Shown: piece after piece, positions 1 through 7,310 of the stretch
Numbering within the stretch: the stretch's first letter is position 1
How the letters are laid out: each line of letters begins with the position of its first letter
Assembly: GCF_009604455.1 (NCBI RefSeq)
Contig: NZ_WEGL01000002.1
Location: 682,001-746,000 of the forward strand
Source of the DNA: Streptomyces sp. RB17
GTDB taxonomy: Bacteria > Actinomycetota > Actinomycetes > Streptomycetales > Streptomycetaceae
Reading direction: 5' to 3'
Length of the DNA: 64,000 nt
Program-made: the position numbers and the translations under genes
The notes under the pieces: model-generated
Told to the model about the DNA's origin: nothing
Seen by the model: only the letters and a program-made list of their open reading frames with translations
Databases searched by the model: none

Positions 1-99
1 GATCCAGCCCGTCACGGCATGGGTGACGGCCCCCCCGGCGCGCTGCTGACGGGCTTCTGCGGTGGCTGCTGCGGGATCGGCCCGCGTCTCGTCCGGCAT
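1..99 (-). CDS. Sugar ABC transporter permease, N-terminal fragment
   Basis: Only the first 33 codons lie in the window, and the gene runs off the left edge. The visible residues are a polar, Ala-rich cytoplasmic N-terminus (MPDETRADPAAATAEARQQR) with no membrane segment yet. ATG at 99 is chosen because an AAAGGG ribosome-binding sequence sits 9 bases upstream; an in-frame ATG at 108 would abut that sequence. It follows the sugar-type ATPase and a sugar-binding lipoprotein on the same strand with a 14-base gap. The permease call therefore rests on operon position, since such operons are normally completed by a permease gene; no permease sequence can be seen. Confidence 0.55.
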   Translation of the reverse strand, partial: MPDETRADPAAATAEARQQRAGGAVTHAVTGWI

Positions 100-113
100 G
101 TCACGCATCCCTT

Positions 114-893
114 TCACCACTCGGCCTCGCGGTGGGCCGGCCGGCGGGGCGCGTTGTCCGTGGCACCCGTGATGGAGGAGATGATCTGCTCCTGGGAGGC
201 GGTGCTCACGTCGAAGAAGCCGTTGTTGCGGCCGAGCCGCAGCACGGCGGCCCGGTCCGCGAGGGCCTTCACATCGCCCATGTTGTGGCTGATGAGCAGG
301 ATCCCCAGGCCGTGGTCGCGGAGACGGTCGACGAGGTCGAGGACCTCGGTGGTCTGCTCGAACCCCAGCGCCGCGGTCGGTTCGTCCAGAAGAAGGACGC
401 GCGGGTCGCCGAGAATCGAGCGGGCGATGGCGACGGTCTGCCGCTGGCCGCTGGACAGTGACACCAGGGGACCGCGCAGATCGGGGACGCTCCGGGTCAG
501 GCGCTCCAGCAGCTGCCTGGTGCGGCGCTCCATCTCCACCTCGTCGAGGAAACCGAACCTGCGGATCTCGCGTCCGAGGAAGAGGTTGCCGACGACGTCG
601 AGGCCTCCGCACAACGCCAGGTCCTGGTAGACGGTGGCGATGCCGAGGTCCCGGGCTTCTTGGGGACGCCGTATGTGAACGGGCCGGCCCTCCCACTCGA
701 TGCTCCCTTTGTCCGCGGGAGCGACCCCGGAGATCACCTTGACCAGGGTGGACTTGCCGGCTCCGTTGTCGCCGAGCAGGGCGAGGACCTGGCCGGCGTG
801 GATCTCCAGCTCGATGTCCCGGAGGACCTCGACGACGCCGAAGCGCTTGCACACGCCGTGCAGGGCGAGCAAGGGGGGCGGCAAGAGGATCAT
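114..893 (-). CDS. Sugar-type ABC transporter ATP-binding protein (single nucleotide-binding domain)
   Basis: This is a 259-residue ATPase that should energise monosaccharide uptake from the inner face of the membrane. Visible motifs are Walker A (GDNGAGKST, about residues 41-49), Q-loop (TVYQDLAL), signature LSSGQRQ, Walker B with catalytic Glu (VLLLDEPTAALG) and the H-loop (LLISHN). It has one domain, like FrcA-type ATPases, whereas the rhamnose ATPase in this window has two. It lies 35 bases after the lipoprotein gene and 14 before the permease fragment, so the order is binding protein, ATPase, permease. The start is uncertain: ATG at 893 directly abuts AAGGAG, and a TTG at 884 would be better spaced. 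The substrate cannot be read from the sequence. Confidence 0.9.
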   Translation of the reverse strand: MILLPPPLLALHGVCKRFGVVEVLRDIELEIHAGQVLALLGDNGAGKSTLVKVISGVAPADKGSIEWEGRPVHIRRPQEARDLGIATVYQDLALCGGLDVVGNLFLGREIRRFGFLDEVEMERRTRQLLERLTRSVPDLRGPLVSLSSGQRQTVAIARSILGDPRVLLLDEPTAALGFEQTTEVLDLVDRLRDHGLGILLISHNMGDVKALADRAAVLRLGRNNGFFDVSTASQEQIISSITGATDNAPRRPAHREAEW

Positions 894-928
894 CTCCTTC
901 CCGGGCCTGGGCCGGCCGGCCCCGCCTG

Positions 929-2017
929 TCAGGTCAGCCCGGCCTTGTGGCAGTCGCCCGCGAGTGGCGGGGTGCAGATCTGTTCGAGTGTGTACACGCC
1001 GTCCTTCACCACGGTGTTCTTGATGGTGGCAAGGGTCACGGGCACCGGGGTGAGCAGCACGGCCGGAACCTCCGCGGCGCTGCGGGTTTTCACCTGCCTG
1101 GTGGTCACTCCGTCGAGGCGCTGACCACGTGCGGCGGCCACGGCCATGGCGCCGCCGGCGGCAGCCTCGGGCCCGAACGGCTTGTAGACCGTCATGTACT
1201 GATCGCCGCCGACAATGCGTCGTACGGCTGCGAGCTCGGCGTCCTGCCCGGTGACGGGGGGCAGCGGGCTGACCTTGTTGGCCTTGAGGGAGGCGATACT
1301 GCCGGCGGCGAGGCCGTCGTTGGCGGCGTAGACGCCGTTGATGCTGCCGGCGCCCAGGGCGGAGATGGCTCCGGACATGTTCACGTTAGCCGCCTCCGGG
1401 CTCCACTGGGGTGTGTCGTACTCCTTGGCGATCGTCACCTTTCCCCGGAGTTCGGACAGTGCGCCCTGCTTGAACGACAGCGCGTTGGGGTCGCCGGGGT
1501 CGCCGTTCATCATCACGATCTGGCCGCCGTGCGCCTTGGCGCCCATGGCCGTCAGCAGCGCCTTGCCCTGGAGCCTGCCGATCTCCTGTCCGTCGAAGGA
1601 GACGTAGCCCGAGATCGGGCCCTCGGCGAGGCGGTCGTAGGCGATGACCGGGATGTGCGCGGCAGCTGCTCTTCCGACCGAGGCGCCCATGGCCCTGGCA
1701 TCGACGGCCGCCAGAACGATGGCATTGACCCCGTTGGCGATCGACGAGTCCATCTGTTCCTGCTGGATGGCCACGTCACCCTTGGCGTTGGCGTGCTCGA
1801 TCGTGCAGTCGCCGCACAGCTGCCGGATCTTCTGTTCCAGCAGGGGTCTGTCCCGCGTCTCCCAGCGGGCGGTGGTGGAGTCCGGCAGCAGCACGCCGAT
1901 CTTCCGCGCGCGCCCTGAGCCGGAGGTGTTCCCGGCGCCCGATCCGCAGGCGGTGAGGGACATGGCCGTCGAGACCGCGGCCAGGGCAAGGGCGGTGTCC
2001 CGAACGCGGGCCTTCAT
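929..2017 (-). CDS. Sugar ABC transporter substrate-binding lipoprotein
   Basis: This 362-residue protein should be an extracytoplasmic sugar receptor (periplasmic-binding-protein fold of the xylose/ribose type) anchored as a lipoprotein. The signal peptide MKARVRDTALALAAVSTAMS is followed by a lipobox ending LTAC. ATG at 2017 is preferred to an upstream in-frame start at 2167 because GGAGG precedes it and it yields a clean signal peptide. Conserved stretches such as VIAYDRLAEGPISGYVSFD, VMMNGDP and GVYAANDG are typical of xylose-binding-like proteins. A paralog with nearly the same stretches (YDRLADGPISGYVSFDG, MMNGDP, AANDAMAAG) is encoded at 4832-5935 next to a phosphatase. It heads the minus-strand transport operon. 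Confidence 0.9.
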   Translation of the reverse strand: MKARVRDTALALAAVSTAMSLTACGSGAGNTSGSGRARKIGVLLPDSTTARWETRDRPLLEQKIRQLCGDCTIEHANAKGDVAIQQEQMDSSIANGVNAIVLAAVDARAMGASVGRAAAAHIPVIAYDRLAEGPISGYVSFDGQEIGRLQGKALLTAMGAKAHGGQIVMMNGDPGDPNALSFKQGALSELRGKVTIAKEYDTPQWSPEAANVNMSGAISALGAGSINGVYAANDGLAAGSIASLKANKVSPLPPVTGQDAELAAVRRIVGGDQYMTVYKPFGPEAAAGGAMAVAAARGQRLDGVTTRQVKTRSAAEVPAVLLTPVPVTLATIKNTVVKDGVYTLEQICTPPLAGDCHKAGLT

Positions 2018-2304
2018 GCGCGAGGCCTCCCTCCTCCCTGGAGCCAGGCGGCTGCAACCGCGGTGCAGCGGCGTGGCCCACCGGGGCGAGGCGGGGTCTC
2101 GGCCCGTACCCGCCCGGACCGGGCGAAAGTGGCTGAACGACCACGTCGTCAGTGTGACACCGGCCATGGTGAACTGCGAACCAGGCGCCGCGTAGCCGAC
2201 GCGACGTCAATCTGTTCGGTTTGTCCGTCTATGCGATTCTGGTAGGGGGAGTGACCGGCGGTAGCCGGTCGCCACCCCGGCACGGACGGGAGGTAGATGG
2301 GGAC

Positions 2305-4845
2305 ATGCCTCACGACGGCAGTGCCCGGGCCGGACTCTCGCAGCCGGGGACAGCCGAGGCCGGCGTCGCGGACACCGGCTCACCACCGGAGCCGGAGACC
2401 CCCACGAGCGTCCGCGCCCTGACGTTCGCCGGAGCGGCGCTGGCAGTGCTCTATGTGGCCGGCGCAGGTTCTGACGACCTTCGATCGGTGGACACGGCCG
2501 GATACGCCCCCGCCGAGTACGGGCTGCCGGAGCGCCTGGCCCTGTCCGGCGGCTCGCCTGCGGCCCGCGCCTTCCGCGCCCCCCACCCCGTGTGGCTGAC
2601 CCCCGCGGCACTCGCCTCCTACCCCGAGGGATGTCCGGCGCCGCCGCGAGCCCGGACATCGCTCGGTGCGTTGCCTCTCGGCGCCGAGGGCGGACGGCTC
2701 GGCTGCCTCGTCGTCGTGGGCGCCGGTGAGAACGGCTTCGAAGGCGAGCAGCAGCGTTTCCTGGAGCGCTACGCCGACGCGGTCGCCGACGTGCTGGAGG
2801 CCGGGGCCGGGGGAGGGCCGCCGTCGGCACCCTTGAGTTCCGCACTGCGCCGAATGCGCGTCGGCTCCTTCGTCCTGGTACCGGAAACCGGCGCGATGGA
2901 CGCGGACGAGACGCTGCGCGAACTGGTCGGCATCAAGCCGGACGACTTCGACGGCAGGGCGGACTCCCTGCTCGCCCACGCACTGCCGGAAGACTTGCCC
3001 GCTCTGATGTCGGTGCTGGAGCCGTCCACCCGGACGTTCGGCCGACGGGAACTGGACTTCCGCGTCCGCTGCCCCACCGGTGAGATGCGCTGGCTGAGCC
3101 TGAGGTGCCGCGTGGCGGCGGGTGCCGACGACCGGCCGGAGCAGGTGCTGGGTGTGGTGACGGCGACCTCGGTCCTGCACCGGGGCGCCGGCGGCGTCTC
3201 CCGGATCCAGTGGTTGACCGCCGCACTCGACAAGGCCACCACCGTGCGCGACGTCAGCCACGTGGTGGTCGCCGCCCTGCGCGAGCCCCTGGGCGCCGAC
3301 CGGGTGGCGTTCGCCGAGCTGCAGCACGAACGGCTCCAGGTCACCCTGCTCGACCCGCCGCAGCCCGCTGCCTGGCCGCGGACATGGCGTCTTCAGTGGC
3401 GTTCGGAGTGGCCGGACGCACCCCTCAGTGCCCTGCCCACTCTGCGGACGGCTCTGCGAGACGGACGTATGGACCTGTGGCCGACGGGCACCGCCGTCGA
3501 ACCGGGACTCGACGGCATCGGCCCAGGAGGCCTTGCCGTCCTGCCGCTGCCCGCCAGGGGCCGGGTCGCCGGCGTGTGCCTGATCGGCTGGGACCGGCCG
3601 CACGAGTTCGTCCCCGAGGAACGTTCGCTGCTGACCGCCACCGCCTCACTGGCCGGCCAGGCCCTCACCCGCGCCCACGCCTATGACGCCGAACAGGAAC
3701 TCGCGACGATGCTGCAGCGCAGCCTGCTGCCGCGACGTCTGCCCGGGCTTCCCGGCGGGATCGTCGTCGCCCGCTATCTGCCCGCCCGGCGGGGACTGCA
3801 GGTGGGCGGCGACTGGTACGACGTGATCGCTCTCTCCGAGGACCGGGTGGCGCTGGTCATCGGCGACGTGCAGGGCCACAGCGCCGCAGCCGCGACGATC
3901 ATGGGCCAGATGCGCACCGCGGTCAGGGCGTACGCGGTGGAGGGCCATCCGCCCGACGTGGTCGTCTCGCACGCCAACCGCCTCCTCGTCGGTATGGAGA
4001 CGGATCTCTTCGCCACCTGCTGCTACGCCGAACTGAACATGGACGAGGGCGACGTCCTGTTCGTCCGGGCCGGGCACATCGCACCGCTGCTGCGCCATCC
4101 CGACGGCAGCACCGAGGAGGTCGAGGCCGAGGGCGGCCTTCCGCTCGGAATTTCCATGGAGGCGGACTTCCCGATGACCGCCGTGGCACTGACGCCCGGA
4201 ACGATGCTCGCCCTGGTCACCGACGGGCTGATCGAGGCCGCCGACCTGTCCCTGGACGAGGGCATGCGCCGCACGCGCGCCACCCTCGCCGCGGCCGACC
4301 CCTCGGATCCTGGACGGGTGGCCGACCACCTGCTGGGCGACTTGGGTCGTCGCGAGGACGACGTGGCGCTGTTGCTGCTGCGCTACGACGGCATGAAGAC
4401 CCGGCCGATCCGGTCGGGCTGGGTGGTGTGGCGGCTGCCCGACGCCGTCATGCACGCCCGCCGGTTCACCGCGCGCACCCTGCGCCGCTGGAAGGTCGAA
4501 GAAGCCACCGACCCCGTGCTGCTGGTGGTGTCCGAACTCGTCACCAACGCCCTGGTGCACACCCAGGGCCCGGTCCGTCTCGACCTGATGCTCCGAGGGG
4601 ACCGGGTGCGCGTCTGCGTGAGCGACTCCTCTCCGCGGGCGCCCGCCAAGCCCGTGATCGTGGACTGGGAGTCGACCGGCGGCCGGGGTCTGCTCCTGGT
4701 CGAGGCGATGTCGGAGTCCTTCGGCACGGTGCCGGTGGCCGGCGGCAAGCAGGTGTGCAGCGAGATAGCGGTACCGCGTCGTGAACCGGCTTCGGTGGGC
4801 GCGGAACCGGGCGCAGGGACGGGGACCGACCATGACGTGTCGTAG
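2305..4845 (+). CDS. GAF/PAS sensor with SpoIIE-type PP2C phosphatase and HATPase (RsbU-RsbW-like) domains
   Basis: This is a cytoplasmic signalling protein of about 846 residues with no membrane segment. By inspection the order is an N-terminal GAF-like domain (about 25-170), a PAS-like domain (about 180-295), a second GAF (about 300-455), a SpoIIE/PP2C serine phosphatase (from LQRSLLP, about 467-700, with VGGDWYD and VIGDVQGHS supplying metal-binding Asp residues) and a C-terminal HATPase_c_2 anti-sigma-kinase domain (from about 717; N-box ELVTNALVH, GGRGLLLV). Such proteins control alternative sigma factors through anti-sigma-antagonist phosphorylation. ATG at 2305 follows GGGAGG with 11-base spacing; a TTG at 2221 is less convincing. 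The stop overlaps the next start by 14 bases, coupling it to a sugar-binding lipoprotein. Confidence 0.88.
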   Translation: MPHDGSARAGLSQPGTAEAGVADTGSPPEPETPTSVRALTFAGAALAVLYVAGAGSDDLRSVDTAGYAPAEYGLPERLALSGGSPAARAFRAPHPVWLTPAALASYPEGCPAPPRARTSLGALPLGAEGGRLGCLVVVGAGENGFEGEQQRFLERYADAVADVLEAGAGGGPPSAPLSSALRRMRVGSFVLVPETGAMDADETLRELVGIKPDDFDGRADSLLAHALPEDLPALMSVLEPSTRTFGRRELDFRVRCPTGEMRWLSLRCRVAAGADDRPEQVLGVVTATSVLHRGAGGVSRIQWLTAALDKATTVRDVSHVVVAALREPLGADRVAFAELQHERLQVTLLDPPQPAAWPRTWRLQWRSEWPDAPLSALPTLRTALRDGRMDLWPTGTAVEPGLDGIGPGGLAVLPLPARGRVAGVCLIGWDRPHEFVPEERSLLTATASLAGQALTRAHAYDAEQELATMLQRSLLPRRLPGLPGGIVVARYLPARRGLQVGGDWYDVIALSEDRVALVIGDVQGHSAAAATIMGQMRTAVRAYAVEGHPPDVVVSHANRLLVGMETDLFATCCYAELNMDEGDVLFVRAGHIAPLLRHPDGSTEEVEAEGGLPLGISMEADFPMTAVALTPGTMLALVTDGLIEAADLSLDEGMRRTRATLAAADPSDPGRVADHLLGDLGRREDDVALLLLRYDGMKTRPIRSGWVVWRLPDAVMHARRFTARTLRRWKVEEATDPVLLVVSELVTNALVHTQGPVRLDLMLRGDRVRVCVSDSSPRAPAKPVIVDWESTGGRGLLLVEAMSESFGTVPVAGGKQVCSEIAVPRREPASVGAEPGAGTGTDHDVS

Positions 4846-5935
4846 TCGATGCGTGGCAATCCGTACGCGGTATGTCGTCGGCGCACTTGTCGCGGGCTTG
4901 CTGACCATGCCCTCGGCAGCCTGCACAGGAGACGGAACAGCCACCACGGACAGCTTCACCGTCGGCCTGCTGCTGCCGAGCCGGCTGGTGCCACGCTGGG
5001 AGAACTCCGACAAGCCGCTGATCGAGCGACGGGTGAAACAGCTCTGCCCGCACTGCAGCGTCACCTATGCCAACGCCGACGACGACTCGATGGCCCAGCG
5101 GCAGCAGATGGTCGCCATGATCACCAAGGGGGTCAGGGTCCTCATCCTCGGCGCCACCGACAACAGGGCTCAGCGCTCCTCCGTCCAGCAGGCGCGCAAT
5201 GCGGGCGTCCCGGTCGTCGCCTACGACAGGCTCGCCGACGGTCCGATCTCGGGCTACGTCAGCTTCGACGGCGTACAGGTCGGCACGCTGCAGGGCCAGG
5301 CCCTCCTCAAGGCCATGCACGGCCCGGCCAAGGGCGGGACCATCGTCATGATGAACGGCGACCCGACCAGCCCCAACGCGGCGTCGTACAAGAGGGGTGC
5401 ACTGTCCGTCCTGCGGGGCAAGGTGAGGATCGGCCGTTCCTACGACACCCCGGGCTGGAGCACGAACAACGCGAACGCCGACATGTCCGCCGCCATCTCG
5501 GCCCTGGGCCCGGGCCGGATCGACGGCGTCCTGGCCGCCAACGACGCCATGGCCGCAGGCGTCATCTCCGCACTCAAGAGCGCCCACGTCAGGCGCCTTC
5601 CACCGGTCACCGGCCAGGACGCCGACCTCGACGCGGTACAGCGCATCATCAACGGCGAGCAGTCCATGACGGTGTACAAGTCCTTCCGCGCGGAAGCGGA
5701 AGCAGCCGCTGCCATGGCTGTCGCCCTGGGCCGCGGCGAGAAGCTGCACACCATCGCCACGACGACGACCGACAGCCCCACCACCCACCACATCCCGTCC
5801 GTGCTCCTCACCCCGGTCGCCGTGACAACCGCCAACATCAAGCAGACCCTCATCAAGGACGGTGTGTACACCATCGCCCAGATCTGCACGCCGCAGCTGC
5901 GGGCCGCTTGTGCGAAGGCAGGGCTGACTCCGTAG
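4832..5935 (+). CDS. Sugar-binding lipoprotein translationally coupled to the phosphatase
   Basis: This 367-residue periplasmic-binding-type lipoprotein starts inside the 3' end of the phosphatase gene (ATG 4832, phosphatase stop 4843-4845). The signal sequence ends in the lipobox-like PSAAC. It is a clear paralog of the 929-2017 protein, sharing YDRLADGPISGYVSFDG, IVMMNGDP, PPVTGQDA and KDGVYT...QICTPQL. No ATPase or permease gene follows on this strand. It may share the transporter encoded on the other strand, or act as a sugar sensor linked to the phosphatase. The family assignment is firm; the sensor role is inference from gene coupling. Confidence 0.9.
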   Translation: MTCRSRCVAIRTRYVVGALVAGLLTMPSAACTGDGTATTDSFTVGLLLPSRLVPRWENSDKPLIERRVKQLCPHCSVTYANADDDSMAQRQQMVAMITKGVRVLILGATDNRAQRSSVQQARNAGVPVVAYDRLADGPISGYVSFDGVQVGTLQGQALLKAMHGPAKGGTIVMMNGDPTSPNAASYKRGALSVLRGKVRIGRSYDTPGWSTNNANADMSAAISALGPGRIDGVLAANDAMAAGVISALKSAHVRRLPPVTGQDADLDAVQRIINGEQSMTVYKSFRAEAEAAAAMAVALGRGEKLHTIATTTTDSPTTHHIPSVLLTPVAVTTANIKQTLIKDGVYTIAQICTPQLRAACAKAGLTP

Positions 5936-6226
5936 ACGGGCGGGGGCCGCTGTGAGGGGGCCTTGGCCGGCCATTCGCGACAGCGGTCGTCTTCTCCCGT
6001 TGTTTCACCCTGTGACGCGGACTTGATCCCGCGATGTCGGGTCACGCCAGGAGCTGGTGGCCCACCGCGGTCCTCGCTTCAACGATCAGCGCGTCATCGG
6101 CGTCCTCGTGGCTCTCTCCCGGATGAGCTGCTTCAACCTGACCACGGTCAACCAGAGTGCCCAGGAGCAGTCCTGGCGCGCGGTGACCGCCGCCGTCGAA
6201 CGCGTCGAACACCAGCTCAGCGCACC
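5936..6226 (+). other. Intergenic stretch with a short coding-like remnant
   Basis: No complete gene lies between the lipoprotein stop and the pirin gene. From 6027 to about 6226 the plus strand is open and has strong GC3 bias; it reads approximately ELVAHRGPRFNDQRVIGV, then LVALSRMSCFNLTTVNQ and RAVTAAVERVEHQL. It lacks a convincing ribosome-binding site and runs into the convergent pirin gene end. It may be the tail of a lost gene. I do not recognise the family. Confidence 0.25.
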
Positions 6227-7182
6227 CGACCCCGCGCCTTCAGCGGCACCGGCGGCAGCTCCGGGGCAGGCAGCGGATCCCCGTCGTACCCCTTCACTTC
6301 CCCGAATCTCGACCCGCTCATCCAGTCCTCACGGGCCCGTTCGATATCGCCCTGCGTGCGTCCGACGAAGTTCCACCACATGATCAGTTCCTCCGCGAAC
6401 GGCTCGCCGCCCAGCAGCATGAGTGAGGCGTCCGACTCGGCGCGCAGCGGGAGTTCGGGGCGGCCGCAGCCGAGGTAGAGCAGGGAACCGGGGAGCACCG
6501 GTACGCCGTCCACGTGGACCTCGCCGGACATGGCCAGGACGCCGTACTCGAAGTCGGGCTCCAGGGGCAGGCGTACGTCGGCGCCCCGGGCGAGGGTGAG
6601 GTCGGCGCCGGTGATCGGGGTGTACGTCGTACCGGGCGAGACGGTGCCGTCGAGGGTGCCGAGGATCACCGTGGCGGTCAGGCCGGGCGCGGCGACCGTG
6701 GGCAGGTCCGGGTGGTACTCGAACTCCGGGTCGGTGTCGCGGTGTTCGTCGGGGAGCGCGACCCACAGCTGGGCGCCGTGCAGGAAACGGGCGGGCGGGC
6801 GGGGGCTCTCCTCGGAGTGGCTGATTCCGCGGCCCGAAGTCATCAGGCCCAGCTGCCGGGGCCGGATCGTCTGCAGGCTGCCGGTCGAGTCGCGGTGCAG
6901 CACCTCGCCCTCGTGCAGCCAGCTGACCGTCTGCAGCCCGATGTGCGGATGGGGCGGGACCTGCATGCCGGGCTCGTCGGCGATGTCGTCCGGCCCGTAG
7001 TGGTCGACGAAGGCCCACGCGCCGATCATGCGACGGCCGAGGTTCGGCAGCAGCCGGCGCACCTCGGTCGACTCGCCCAGCTTCACGTGACGGGGGCTCA
7101 GCAGTTCGCGGACGGGCTCGGCCACGACGAATCCGCGGCCGCCGCAGACACTGGGCACCGGCACACGGTCAAGGTTGCTCAT
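6217..7182 (-). CDS. Pirin family protein (cupin metalloprotein)
   Basis: This 321-residue bicupin has the pirin hallmarks: HPHIGLQTVSWLHEG and the following HRDSTG supply the N-terminal metal ligands, and GLMTSGRGISHSEE the later His and Glu. Family members bind iron or another metal and act as redox-responsive cofactors or quercetinase-like dioxygenases; the activity here is not determinable. ATG at 7182 gives the family's usual N-terminus; an in-frame upstream start at 7257 would run through the intergenic dyad. It is divergent from the MFS exporter gene, with the dyad 7246-7265 between them, so the two may share a repressor. Confidence 0.88.
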   Translation of the reverse strand: MSNLDRVPVPSVCGGRGFVVAEPVRELLSPRHVKLGESTEVRRLLPNLGRRMIGAWAFVDHYGPDDIADEPGMQVPPHPHIGLQTVSWLHEGEVLHRDSTGSLQTIRPRQLGLMTSGRGISHSEESPRPPARFLHGAQLWVALPDEHRDTDPEFEYHPDLPTVAAPGLTATVILGTLDGTVSPGTTYTPITGADLTLARGADVRLPLEPDFEYGVLAMSGEVHVDGVPVLPGSLLYLGCGRPELPLRAESDASLMLLGGEPFAEELIMWWNFVGRTQGDIERAREDWMSGSRFGEVKGYDGDPLPAPELPPVPLKARGRVR

Positions 7183-7245
7183 GCCGCCCAACTTAGCGGT
7201 GCGGGCCGCGTACCGGTGAGCGCGGAAACCCGCATTTTCCTTGGT

Positions 7246-7265
7246 TAAGTCAATCAACTGACTTA
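7246..7265. promoter_or_regulatory. Perfect dyad inside a putative promoter between pirin and MFS genes
   Basis: TAAGTCA and TGACTTA form a perfect 7-bp inverted repeat with a 6-base spacer. On the plus strand a -35-like TTGGTT (7241-7246) and a -10-like TACATT (7264-7269), 17 bases apart, bracket it. This is the geometry of a repressor operator. The size and AT content resemble MarR-family sites. No MarR gene is adjacent, so the regulator is unknown. Confidence 0.55.
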
Positions 7266-7310
7266 CATTCGAGGGTACGCCGACCCAGTCGTCCCCTTGG
7301 AGGCCCGACC

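Noticed and set aside
2221..2304. Upstream TTG start for the phosphatase
   Set aside because: No ribosome-binding site, while ATG 2305 has GGGAGG at 11 bases.
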